DNA from: Rhodanobacter sp.
GTDB taxonomy: Bacteria > Pseudomonadota > Gammaproteobacteria > Xanthomonadales > Rhodanobacteraceae
Assembly: GCA_027307195.1 (NCBI GenBank)
Contig: DAHUXL010000157.1
Coordinates: 1-57,019 of the forward strand
Length of the DNA stretch: 57,019 nucleotides
Reading direction: 5' to 3'
Made by a program: the position numbers and the translations under genes
Shown here: in pieces, positions 17,476-25,349 of the stretch
Layout: every line of letters begins with the position of its first letter
Numbering within the stretch: position 1 is the stretch's first letter
Notes under the pieces: model-generated
What the model was told of the DNA's origin: nothing
Database searches by the model: none
The model's input: only the letters and a program-made list of their open reading frames with translations

Positions 17476-18660
17476 TCAGCCGGGTTCGCCACGGTGCACG
17501 TCGTGCGCCGCGAACGGATGTTCGGGATCGGGGGCAGCCAACCACTGCGGATGCGCCAGCGTGTGGCGCATGTCGTCCAACCCACTCTGCCAGTGGCTGC
17601 GCATGCTGGCAGCGCTGAATTCATAGTCCTTGAAATGGCCTTCGTGCGGCCTGTTCCGATAGATCAGATGGATCACGTTGGTCAGCGCCTCGGCCGCCCG
17701 CGCCTCGGCATGGCGGTACGCCGGGTCGTCGCGGCGATCTTCCGGCACCAGCGCCATCACGTCGTGCAGCAGGCGGCGTTGTTCCTGCGTGCGGCGCATG
17801 AATTCGGTGACCAGTCGGGTGCGGCTGGAGTACTGGATCTCCTTGCTGCGCTCGGCCACATCGGCAAGATCGCGCGGCAGCGTGCCACGGGCGCTCCACA
17901 GGTCTACCTGGAACACCAGCGTGTCGCAACCGGGGCGTTCGCTCAGCACCTCGTACAACGGGGTATTGGAAACCATGCCGCCGTCCCAGTAGAACTCGCC
18001 GTCGATCTCCACCGCGGGGAATCCCGGCGGCAGCGCGCCGGAGGCCATGAAGTGCTCGGGACGCAGACGTTCGCGGCGATTGTCGAAGTAAGCGAAGTTG
18101 CCGCTGCGCACATTCACCGCACCGACCGCCACCCGCATCGCGCGCGCATCGTTGATGCGATCGAAATCGACCAGCCGTTCGAGCGTAGTGCGCAGCGGCG
18201 CGGTGTCGTACCAGCTCACGCTGCCTGGCGTCGGATGCGCGCCCATGAACGGCGGCGGATGGCGCGGATGGAAGAAGCCGGCCTGGCCCTCGGTCATCGC
18301 GCGCCACGCGGCCAGACCGCTCAGCCCGTTGAGCCACGAGGTCGGCCATGCGACGGCATCGAACCACGGCAGTACCGGTGTGGCTGGTCCGAGCGGCGGA
18401 CGGCAGATCGTCTCCCAGAACTGGCGCAGCCGTTCGACCCGCCGCTCGGGCGCGTTGCCGGCGATGATCGCCGCATTCAGCGCGCCGATCGAAATGCCGG
18501 CCAGACGCGTCGGTTGCAGGCCGGCCTCGTCCAGCGCTTCGAACACGCCGGCCTGATAGGCGCCAAGCGCGCCACCGCCCTGCAATACCAGGGCGACGGT
18601 GCGGTAATCGCGGGCCACCGCCGCGGCCAGCGACCCCGCCGCATCGCGCACGACCGCCAC
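17476..18660 (-). CDS. Patatin-like phospholipase with C-terminal DUF3734-type region
   Basis: Predicted serine lipase/acyl hydrolase of 394 residues. The N-terminal patatin domain has the oxyanion loop GGGALGAYQAG, the nucleophile elbow GISIG (S57) and the catalytic Asp in DGGMVSNTP (D226). The C-terminal part (from about 290, EIQYSSRTRLVTEFMR onwards) matches the DUF3734-type tail of such proteins. The GTG at 18660 shares its G with the TAG stop of bdhA, implying coupling; a GTG at 18651 is an alternative start. Patatin genes of this type often sit beside 3-hydroxybutyrate dehydrogenase, which suggests a link to polyhydroxybutyrate or lipid turnover, but this is inference. Confidence 0.85.
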   Translation of the reverse strand: MAVVRDAAGSLAAAVARDYRTVALVLQGGGALGAYQAGVFEALDEAGLQPTRLAGISIGALNAAIIAGNAPERRVERLRQFWETICRPPLGPATPVLPWFDAVAWPTSWLNGLSGLAAWRAMTEGQAGFFHPRHPPPFMGAHPTPGSVSWYDTAPLRTTLERLVDFDRINDARAMRVAVGAVNVRSGNFAYFDNRRERLRPEHFMASGALPPGFPAVEIDGEFYWDGGMVSNTPLYEVLSERPGCDTLVFQVDLWSARGTLPRDLADVAERSKEIQYSSRTRLVTEFMRRTQEQRRLLHDVMALVPEDRRDDPAYRHAEARAAEALTNVIHLIYRNRPHEGHFKDYEFSAASMRSHWQSGLDDMRHTLAHPQWLAAPDPEHPFAAHDVHRGEPG

Positions 18661-19445
18661 TACTGCATATACCAGCCGTGGCTGACCACGATCGACTGAC
18701 CGGTCAGTGCGGCGGACGGGAAAGTCGCCAGATACAACGCCGTCTGCGCGATGTCCTCGACGGTGGTGAACACGCCATCGACGGTGTCCTTCAACATCAC
18801 GTTCTTGATCACGTCCGCCTCGCTGATGCCCAGCTCTTTCGCCTGCTCGGGAATCTGCTTCTCGACCAGCGGCGTGCGCACGAAGCCGGGACAGATCACG
18901 TGCGAGCGCACGTTGTGTGCGGCGCCTTCCTTGGCCAGCGTGCGGGCGAGGCCGAGCAGGCCGTGCTTGGCGGCGACGTAGGCAGACTTCAGCTTCGACG
19001 CTTCGTGCGAATGCACCGAACCCATGTAGATCACGATGCCGCCGCGATCGCCCTTGTACATGTGCTGCAGCGCGGCCTTGGTGGTGAGGAAGCCGCCGTC
19101 GAGATGGATCGCCAGCATCTTCTTCCAGTCGGCGAACGCGAACTGGTCGATCGGGTTGATGATCTGCACACCGGCGTTCGAAATCAGGATGTCGAGCGCA
19201 CCGAACGCGGCGACCACCCTGTCGGTGCCGGCATTCACCGCCGCCTCGTCGGTGACGTCCATCGCGATGCCGATCGCCTTGCCGCCGGCCGCGTTGATTT
19301 CCGCCGCCACCGCATCGGCCGCCTGCTGGTTGATGTCGGCGATCGCCACGCTGGCACCGTGCTTCGCATACAGCTCGGCAATCGCCTTGCCGAGGCCGCT
19401 GGCCGCGCCGGTGATCAGAGCGACCTTGCCATTGAGACTTGTCAT
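18660..19445 (-). CDS. bdhA: 3-hydroxybutyrate dehydrogenase
   Basis: NAD-dependent SDR oxidising D-3-hydroxybutyrate to acetoacetate, used in ketone-body and polyhydroxybutyrate catabolism. The 261-residue protein shows TGAASGLG (12-19), an acidic residue after beta-2 (IADI) favouring NAD, NAG in [12 protein letters not shown], and the Ser/Tyr/Lys triad around [23 protein letters not shown]. The C-terminal [11 protein letters not shown] is characteristic of bacterial BdhA. The ATG at 19445 has a good ribosome site (GGGAGCAG). It is upstream of the patatin gene and coupled to it. Confidence 0.9.
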   Translation of the reverse strand: MTSLNGKVALITGAASGLGKAIAELYAKHGASVAIADINQQAADAVAAEINAAGGKAIGIAMDVTDEAAVNAGTDRVVAAFGALDILISNAGVQIINPIDQFAFADWKKMLAIHLDGGFLTTKAALQHMYKGDRGGIVIYMGSVHSHEASKLKSAYVAAKHGLLGLARTLAKEGAAHNVRSHVICPGFVRTPLVEKQIPEQAKELGISEADVIKNVMLKDTVDGVFTTVEDIAQTALYLATFPSAALTGQSIVVSHGWYMQ

Positions 19446-19478
19446 GAGCTGCTCCCGTTTTCGTGATGTCTGGTTTTT

Positions 19479-19548
19479 GTAGGAGCGCACCCTGTGCGCG
19501 ATGCTCTTGCCTCGGCAGAAAGCCATCGCGCACAGGGTGCGCTCCTAC
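19479..19548. repeat. REPIN: two GTAG-headed REP units in inverted orientation
   Basis: Two perfect 25-bp inverted arms (19479-19503 and 19524-19548) flank a 20-bp loop. Each arm starts with the GTAG head of REP elements and is itself a small hairpin (GCGCAC-CCT-GTGCGC). This fits a REP doublet (REPIN), a non-autonomous element moved by RAYT transposases encoded elsewhere. It lies between the speA stop and the bdhA start. In the resulting transcript it could act as a stable hairpin, though no U-tract follows. Confidence 0.8.
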
Positions 19549-19555
19549 GTTTCCG

Positions 19556-21445
19556 TCAATGCGTGTCTTCGGCCAGATAGGTGTAGGCAGTCAGGCCGCC
19601 ATTGAGCGTGCCATACAACTGCTCGGCCTCGGCGCCGGTCACGCCCGCACTGGCGATGCGCTCGCGATAGCTCTGGCGCAGCACTTCGAGGTCGTAACCG
19701 ACGTAGTCGAGCATCAGATCGGTGGTATCGCCGCGGCGCACATGTGCGAACGTGTAGCTGTCGCCATCCACGCGAACGTTCACCGCATCGGTATCACCAA
19801 ACAGATTGTGGATGTCGCCCAGCGTCTCCTGGTACGCGCCGACCATGAAGATGCCGAGCCGGTAACTTTCGCCTTCCTTCAAGGCGTGCAGCGGCAGGCT
19901 GACATCGACGCCTTCGGCATCGACGTAGTGATCGATGCGGCCGTCCGAATCGCAGGTGAGGTCGACGATCACGCCGCGCCGGGTCGGCTGCTCGTCGAGC
20001 CGCGCGATCGGCGCGATCGGGAAGATCTGGCCGATCGCCCACACGTCGGGGATCGACTCGAACACCGAGAAGTTGACGAAGTACTTGTCGACCAGCTTCT
20101 CGTCCAGCTCGTCCAGCGCCTGCCGGTGCGAGCGTTCGGCCGGCAGCAGGCGCGTGCGCACGGCGCCGGCGATCGCGTAGTACATCTCGTCCAGCCGCGC
20201 GCGGTCGGCCAGCGCGAGCTGGCCCAGCGCATACAGCGTCTGGCCTTCCTGCAGATGGTGCTGGGCTTCGTGGAACAGCTCCAGCGCGGGACGGCGGTCC
20301 AGTTCCTCCCAGGTTTCGCGCAGCCGGCGCAGGACGGCGGGCTCTTCCACGCGAAGGGGCGGAATCGCGCCGGCCGGCACCGGTTCCACCTCGGTCACGT
20401 TGACCACCATCACCGCGTGATGCGCGGCCATCGCACGACCGGCTTCGGTGAGGATATGCGGCGCCGGCAGGCCTTCGGCTTCGACCGCCTCGGCCAGCGA
20501 CTGCACGATGGTCGCGGCGTACTGCTCGATCGAGTAGTTGATCGAGTTGTGGCTGCGCGAACGCGTCCCTTCGTAGTCCACGCCGAGGCCGCCGCCGACG
20601 TCGACGATCTCCAGCGGCACGCCCATCCGGGTCAGCTCGACGAAGTAACGCGTAGCCTCGCGCATGCCGTTGGCAATGTCGCGCACGTTGGAGATCTGCG
20701 AGCCCATGTGAAAATGCTGCAGCTTCAGCGTGTGCTTGAGGCCGGCCGCGTCGAGCCGCTCGATCAGGGTCAGCACCTGGTTCGGTGACAATCCGAACTT
20801 GCCCTTGTCGCCACCGGTGTTCTGCCATTTGCCCGCGCCAATCGAAGCCAGCCGCACGCGCACGCCGAGCAGCGGCTCGATGCCGAGCGCCCTCGCCTCG
20901 CTGAACACATGGTCGAGTTCGGACAGCTTCTCGATCACGATGTACACGCGCAGGCCGAGCTTCAGCCCGATCAACGCCAGGCGGATGTATTCGCGGTCCT
21001 TGTAACCGTTGCAGATCACGATGGAGCCGGGCCGCGCCATCGCCAGTACCGCCATCAGCTCGGGCTTGGAGCCGGCTTCGAGACCGAAGCCGTGCGTGCC
21101 GGCGGCGACCAGCTCACCGGCCACGCCACGCTGCTGGTTCACCTTGATCGGATAGATGGCCGTATAGCCGCCCGCATAGGCGCTGTCGGCGATCGCCCGG
21201 GCAAACGCACCCTGCAGCCGCGCGAGGCGGTCGGCGAGAATGTCGGGAAAACGCACCAGCAACGGCAGGCGCAGGCCATCGGCGCGGGCGCGCTCGACGA
21301 TCTGCGGCAGCGACAGGGCCGGGCCACTGGTGCCGTGCGGACGCATCACGATCTCGCCGGCGGGGTTCACGTCCACGTAGCCGTCGCCCCAGTGCGGCAC
21401 GGCGTAGGTGTGGCGGGCGGAGTCGGTATTCCAAGGGTTCGACAT
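19556..21445 (-). CDS. speA: Biosynthetic arginine decarboxylase
   Basis: PLP-dependent enzyme converting arginine to agmatine, the first step of the arginine route to putrescine and spermidine. The 629-residue length fits SpeA. The PLP lysine is K101 in YTAIYPIKVNQQ, and HFHMGSQI and VDVGGGLGVDYEGT, typical of the alanine-racemase-fold barrel, follow. The C-terminal domain has the CDSDGRIDHY active-site segment with its Cys. The ATG at 21445 has a good ribosome site (AAGGAG). Divergent from speE with 306 bp between, so two polyamine genes share a control region. Confidence 0.96.
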   Translation of the reverse strand: MSNPWNTDSARHTYAVPHWGDGYVDVNPAGEIVMRPHGTSGPALSLPQIVERARADGLRLPLLVRFPDILADRLARLQGAFARAIADSAYAGGYTAIYPIKVNQQRGVAGELVAAGTHGFGLEAGSKPELMAVLAMARPGSIVICNGYKDREYIRLALIGLKLGLRVYIVIEKLSELDHVFSEARALGIEPLLGVRVRLASIGAGKWQNTGGDKGKFGLSPNQVLTLIERLDAAGLKHTLKLQHFHMGSQISNVRDIANGMREATRYFVELTRMGVPLEIVDVGGGLGVDYEGTRSRSHNSINYSIEQYAATIVQSLAEAVEAEGLPAPHILTEAGRAMAAHHAVMVVNVTEVEPVPAGAIPPLRVEEPAVLRRLRETWEELDRRPALELFHEAQHHLQEGQTLYALGQLALADRARLDEMYYAIAGAVRTRLLPAERSHRQALDELDEKLVDKYFVNFSVFESIPDVWAIGQIFPIAPIARLDEQPTRRGVIVDLTCDSDGRIDHYVDAEGVDVSLPLHALKEGESYRLGIFMVGAYQETLGDIHNLFGDTDAVNVRVDGDSYTFAHVRRGDTTDLMLDYVGYDLEVLRQSYRERIASAGVTGAEAEQLYGTLNGGLTAYTYLAEDTH

Positions 21446-21751
21446 CAGCGTAGCTCCTTGTGCAGGCGCTTGTTACAAGCATGGATGATGTCGTCGCAGC
21501 GGCGAGCCTTGACGGTGTTGCTCCACAAGAGCACGAGTCCGCGCGACCGGAAGCCTCGCACGCCGCGGGGTCGATCGGACTTGTCGGCTGCCGCCAGACG
21601 CGCTGCGCCGGCGATGCCAGGGCGCCATTGTAATGGGCACGTGTGACGATATGCGCATGCGCCGCCGGCCTGCTCTCGGGACGTTCACCGCCGTTATCGC
21701 TACAATTGGCAGTCTTTTTCCCTCCACCCGGTTCGCCAGGAACACCCCGCC
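21446..21751. promoter_or_regulatory. Divergent control region between speA and speE
   Basis: No gene is seen in these 306 bp. A 13-bp palindrome GCTTGT-T-ACAAGC (21468-21480) lies in the speA leader about 25 bp before its start codon. TACAAT (21701-21706) is a plausible -10 for speE about 45 bp before its ATG, without a clear -35. No riboswitch-like structure was recognised. Confidence 0.35.
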
Positions 21752-22606
21752 ATGTCGCAGCAGCTCAGCTGGTTCACCGAAGCCCACCAGGCTTCCGGCT
21801 CCTCCATCGGTTTTCGTACCGAGCAACTGCTGCACGCGGAGAAGACCCCGTTCCAGACCATCGAGATCTACAAGACCACCGATTGGGGCAACCTGATGGT
21901 GATCGACGGCTGCGTGATGCTGACCACGCGCGACAATTTCTTCTATCACGAGATGATGACCCACCCGGCGCTGTTCACCCATGCGCGCGCCAAGCGCGTG
22001 GTGGTGATCGGTGGCGGCGACTGCGGCACGCTGCGCGAGGTGCTCAAGCACGAGGAAGTCGAGTCGGCGGTGCAGGTGGAGATCGACGAGCGCGTGACGC
22101 GTCTGGCCGAGGAATATTTCCCCGAGCTGTGCGAATCGAACCACGATCCGCGCGCCGAGCTGCTGTTCATCGACGGCATCAAGTACATGGCCGAATGCGA
22201 ACCCGATTCGCTGGACCTGGTGATCGTCGACTCGACCGATCCGGTCGGCCCAGCCGAAGGCCTGTTCAACGCCGCGTTCTACGCCAGCTGCTTCAAGGCG
22301 CTGCGTCATGGCGGCCTGCTGGTACAGCAGAGCGAGTCACCGCTGGCGCATCTGGACCTGATCAAGTCGATGCGTTCGGCGATGCGCACGTCCGGCTTCA
22401 GCGCAGTGAAGACGCTGCCGTTTCCGCAGCCGTGCTACCCGACCGGCTGGTGGAGCTGCACAATGGCGCGCAAGGGCGGCGACCTGTCCGGCTTCCGCGA
22501 GCGCGGCGCGATCAGCAAGAACTTCCCGACCCGCTACTACAACGCCGATATCCACAAGGGTGCGCTGGCGCAGCCGGAGTTCATGCGCGAAGCGCTCGGC
22601 GAATAA
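21752..22606 (+). CDS. speE: Polyamine aminopropyltransferase (spermidine synthase)
   Basis: Transfers an aminopropyl group from decarboxylated S-adenosylmethionine to putrescine, forming spermidine. The 284-residue enzyme has the family motifs GNLMVIDGCVMLTTRDNFFY, HPALFTHARAKRVVVIGGGD (dcSAM-binding Gly-rich loop), VEIDERV and the gate/active-site region LVIVDSTDPVGPAEGLF with the catalytic Asp. The ATG at 21752 follows a modest ribosome site (CAGGAA). No speD is in the window. Confidence 0.96.
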   Translation: MSQQLSWFTEAHQASGSSIGFRTEQLLHAEKTPFQTIEIYKTTDWGNLMVIDGCVMLTTRDNFFYHEMMTHPALFTHARAKRVVVIGGGDCGTLREVLKHEEVESAVQVEIDERVTRLAEEYFPELCESNHDPRAELLFIDGIKYMAECEPDSLDLVIVDSTDPVGPAEGLFNAAFYASCFKALRHGGLLVQQSESPLAHLDLIKSMRSAMRTSGFSAVKTLPFPQPCYPTGWWSCTMARKGGDLSGFRERGAISKNFPTRYYNADIHKGALAQPEFMREALGE

Positions 22607-22615
22607 GCCACGCGC

Positions 22616-22810
22616 TCAGAACAAGTTGCCACGCACCTTCGGCAGCACCACCAGCAACAGCGTGGCGAGCGGGCCGAACAGCAACGACAACAGGAACCAC
22701 AGCAGTCCGCTGCGGTTCTTGCCCTGTGCCAGCGCGGCGTTGATCAAGGCCAGCGTGCCCCAGCCGACGAACCACGGGGCGCCTTCGGCGAATGTCGACA
22801 AATGATCCAC
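22616..22810 (-). CDS. Small hydrophobic membrane protein (64 aa)
   Basis: A short protein with two hydrophobic stretches (APWFVGWGTLALINAALAQG and WFLLSLLFGPLATLLLVVLP) separated by a charged KNRSG turn, i.e. a likely helical hairpin in the inner membrane. GTG 22810 is the chosen start, because a GGGAG ribosome site precedes it and the hydrophobic part follows soon after; a longer in-frame start at 22891 would add a poorly matching leader. It converges on speE, with 9 bp between stops. Similar short proteins occur in xanthomonads without known function. Confidence 0.6.
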   Translation of the reverse strand: MDHLSTFAEGAPWFVGWGTLALINAALAQGKNRSGLLWFLLSLLFGPLATLLLVVLPKVRGNLF

Positions 22811-22959
22811 TACGCGTCTCCCAAAGCATGAGGGGCGCGGCCGTGCGCCAATACGTGATCCTGCAAGCCAGTCGTGCCGGCCCGTTTCCACGGACCGGCG
22901 GATCAGCCGCGCTTAATCTGCACGAGCTATGCTGAACGCTTTGATTGCGGCCTCAGCTC

Positions 22960-24003
22960 ATGACCAAGCCCACGATGCGTGGACTGCGCTACCTCGCCCT
23001 GACTTGCGCCTTGTCGCTGGTGATCGCGCCGGCTTTCGCCGGCAAAGCTGCCACCAGCAAAACCCGGCCTGAGCCGAGCAAGGCGGCCGCGGCCCGCGAC
23101 AAGGCCCAGCTGGCGTTCCAGCGCGATCTGGTCAGCGTGCTGGCGCCGCGCGCCGACGCCTTGCCGCTGCTGGGCGCGGCCTTGCTGGCACGGCCGCTGT
23201 TCAATCAGCCGCCGAGCAACAGCTTCCATGCGCTGATCGGGCGCGCCGCCCAAGCCGAGGGCGCCGACGCCGCGGTCAGCTGGGCGCGACTGGCCGATTG
23301 CGACGCCAAGGCCGACGCCTGCCCGAATACCGCCGCGCTGGACCAGCTGCTGATCCAGGCGCCGGACAACGCCGCGGTATGGCTGCTCAAGCTTGGCGCA
23401 GACGCGCACGACATGAAGCACGACGCCGCCCGGGAAGATCTGGGCAAGGCTGCCGCCAGCAAGCTTTACGACGACTACACCGGCGCCAGCCTGAAGGCGC
23501 TGGCCAGTTCGATCGGCGTGCTGCCGCCACCGGCCGGCACCTTCGATCCGGCCTCGAAGGCCGGCGCGGTGGGCATGCAGACCATGCTGGTCTACGGGAT
23601 CGCCGGCACCCAGCCGCAGCCGGCCCTGCAGCTGATTGCCAAGCTGTGCGAAAACGCCAGCGGTGACGCCTCGACCAAGGCCGACTGCCTCAAGCTGGGC
23701 AAGCTGCTCGAATGGGGTGCCAGCCCGCTGTCGCGATCGCTCGGCCTGCATCTGCGCGAAGTGCTGGCGGACGATCCGGCACAGCAGCAGGAAGCGAAGG
23801 ACGCCCGTCGCAACCTGATCTGGCAAGTGCAGAGCTTCGGCCAGCTGCTGGCCCGGGCACAGGGCGAGCCGGCGCTGGCCCAGCATCTGCTGGCACTGGC
23901 GCGCAACGGCGGCACCGAGATGAGCCTGCTGCTGGCAGCCCTGCGCGACAACAGCATCCCGGCCGAGGCACCCGCCGACTGGCAGCCGCACACGCCGGGC
24001 TGA
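22960..24003 (+). CDS. Hypothetical exported protein
   Basis: A 347-residue protein with no family I recognise. It begins with a probable signal peptide (MRGLRYLALTCALSLVIAPAFAG, starting five residues in) and continues as Ala/Leu-rich helical sequence with paired Cys residues (DCDAKADAC near residue 115 and LCENASGDASTKADC near 230), possibly periplasmic disulfides. Helical-repeat character (many A-L-x-x-L segments) suggests a TPR-like solenoid, not demonstrated. ATG 22960 is preferred to the TTG at 22945; ATG 22975 is another option. It precedes the ParA-like gene by 68 bp on the same strand. Confidence 0.7.
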   Translation: MTKPTMRGLRYLALTCALSLVIAPAFAGKAATSKTRPEPSKAAAARDKAQLAFQRDLVSVLAPRADALPLLGAALLARPLFNQPPSNSFHALIGRAAQAEGADAAVSWARLADCDAKADACPNTAALDQLLIQAPDNAAVWLLKLGADAHDMKHDAAREDLGKAAASKLYDDYTGASLKALASSIGVLPPPAGTFDPASKAGAVGMQTMLVYGIAGTQPQPALQLIAKLCENASGDASTKADCLKLGKLLEWGASPLSRSLGLHLREVLADDPAQQQEAKDARRNLIWQVQSFGQLLARAQGEPALAQHLLALARNGGTEMSLLLAALRDNSIPAEAPADWQPHTPG

Positions 24004-24071
24004 GTTCGCCGCTTTGCGCCGCATCCGCAGCCGTGTAGGCTTGGGTCACCTTCCGCGACAAGGGTGAGTCG

Positions 24072-24704
24072 ATGCTTACGACGCTGGTGGCAAGCAGCAA
24101 GGGCGGTTGCGGCAAGAGCACGCTGGTGACTCAGCTGGCCTCGCACTGGGCACAGGCAGGGCAGCACACGGCCATCATCGACGGCGACCGGCAAGGCTCC
24201 AGCTTCCGCTGGGCCAGCCTGCGACCGGACAACGTTCCCGGTGTGCTGGGACTCGAAGGCGGTCGCCGCTCGCTGCAGAAACTGCCGCCAGACACCCAGC
24301 AATTGCTGATCGACACCGCCGCCGGCTCCGGCGAGCGCGAACTGGAACCGTATCTGGAGCAGGCCGACGTGCTGCTGGTGCCGGTGCTGCCGTCGTCCTT
24401 CGACCTGCATGCCACGCTGCACTTCATCGAGGAGCTGCAATCGATCAACCGCATCCGCCGCGGCAAGCTGCCGGTGGGGCTGGTCGCCAACCGGCTCAAG
24501 CCGTGGACCCACGCCAGCCAGGACGCGATCGCGCAGCTCGCCGAACAGTCCCCGTTTCCGATCGTGGCGCAACTGCGCGACAGCCAGGCCTATGTGCTGC
24601 TGGGTGCGCTGGGCAAGGGCATTTTCGATTACCAGTCCGAGCAGGTGCGCAACCACCAGCAGGACTGGAAGGCGCTGCTGCGCTGGATCAAGCGCCAGCA
24701 CTGA
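24072..24704 (+). CDS. ParA family ATPase (orphan)
   Basis: A 210-residue deviant-Walker P-loop ATPase. KGGCGKST (residues 10-17) includes the signature Lys of ParA/MinD proteins; IIDGDRQGSSFRW follows as the A' box, then LLIDTAAGSGERE (Walker B region). No N-terminal helix-turn-helix and no ParB or parS-like gene is adjacent, so it resembles small ParA proteins that position cargo such as chemoreceptor arrays or polar complexes (ParC/PpfA-like) more than a partition system. The cargo is unknown. Neighbours are an exported hypothetical protein and sixA on the same strand. Confidence 0.85.
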   Translation: MLTTLVASSKGGCGKSTLVTQLASHWAQAGQHTAIIDGDRQGSSFRWASLRPDNVPGVLGLEGGRRSLQKLPPDTQQLLIDTAAGSGERELEPYLEQADVLLVPVLPSSFDLHATLHFIEELQSINRIRRGKLPVGLVANRLKPWTHASQDAIAQLAEQSPFPIVAQLRDSQAYVLLGALGKGIFDYQSEQVRNHQQDWKALLRWIKRQH

Positions 24705-24762
24705 AGCGAGCCCCTCTTGATGCAGCCATCGCGCCGCGCGCGACCATACCCCGGAGTCCTCC

Positions 24763-25236
24763 ATGCAAGAACTGATTTTGTTGCGACACGCCGAAGCTGT
24801 CCCGATAGAAACCGCGGGCGATGATCAGCAGCGTCCGCTCAGCGCACGCGGCGAGAAGGAGGCGCAGGCGGCCGGATTGTGGTTGTCCGCGCACGGCATC
24901 CGGCCCGAGCGCGTGCTGTGCTCGCCGACCCGACGCACCGACGAAACCACCCGGTTGGCGCTGGCCGCGATCGACGCCGCGCCGGTGCCGCAAATGGCCG
25001 ACGAGATCTACGACGCGTCACCCGGCGAACTGCTGGCCCTGCTCGACCAGCACGGTGACGCCGGCACGGTCATGCTGGTCGGTCACAATCCCGGCATCGA
25101 GCGGCTGGTGGCACTGCTGGTCGAAGGCCGTTCCGACGAATTCCGCGGCATGCCGCCCGGTGCGCTGGCCGTGCTGCATCTGAATGGCACGCTGGAACCG
25201 GGCAATGCCCGACTGGACGCGTTCTGGTCGCCCTGA
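24763..25236 (+). CDS. sixA: Phosphohistidine phosphatase SixA
   Basis: A 157-residue histidine phosphatase superfamily protein. It has LLRHAEA with the catalytic R8-H9 pair, RPLSARGEKEAQAAG, LCSPTRRTDET and the second His in VGHNPGIERL. In E. coli SixA removes phosphate from histidine on phosphotransfer proteins (ArcB HPt, nitrogen PTS); the partner here is not apparent. A ribosome site (CCGGAGTCC) precedes the ATG. It lies 58 bp after the ParA-like gene and probably shares its transcript. Confidence 0.9.
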   Translation: MQELILLRHAEAVPIETAGDDQQRPLSARGEKEAQAAGLWLSAHGIRPERVLCSPTRRTDETTRLALAAIDAAPVPQMADEIYDASPGELLALLDQHGDAGTVMLVGHNPGIERLVALLVEGRSDEFRGMPPGALAVLHLNGTLEPGNARLDAFWSP

Positions 25237-25349
25237 CACGACGCATCACCCCCGCGTTCACCGATCATGCTGACGCTTCAGCGCATTTGAACGACGCCCG
25301 CATGGAACGTCCTCACAGCGGCGGCACGCATCCTCCGTATCATTCGTGC

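Noticed and set aside
17476-19533. An open frame that would fuse the patatin lipase to a long N-terminal extension
   Set aside because: The extension is the out-of-frame reading of bdhA. The lipase motifs begin just after the bdhA stop and a GTG start is available there.
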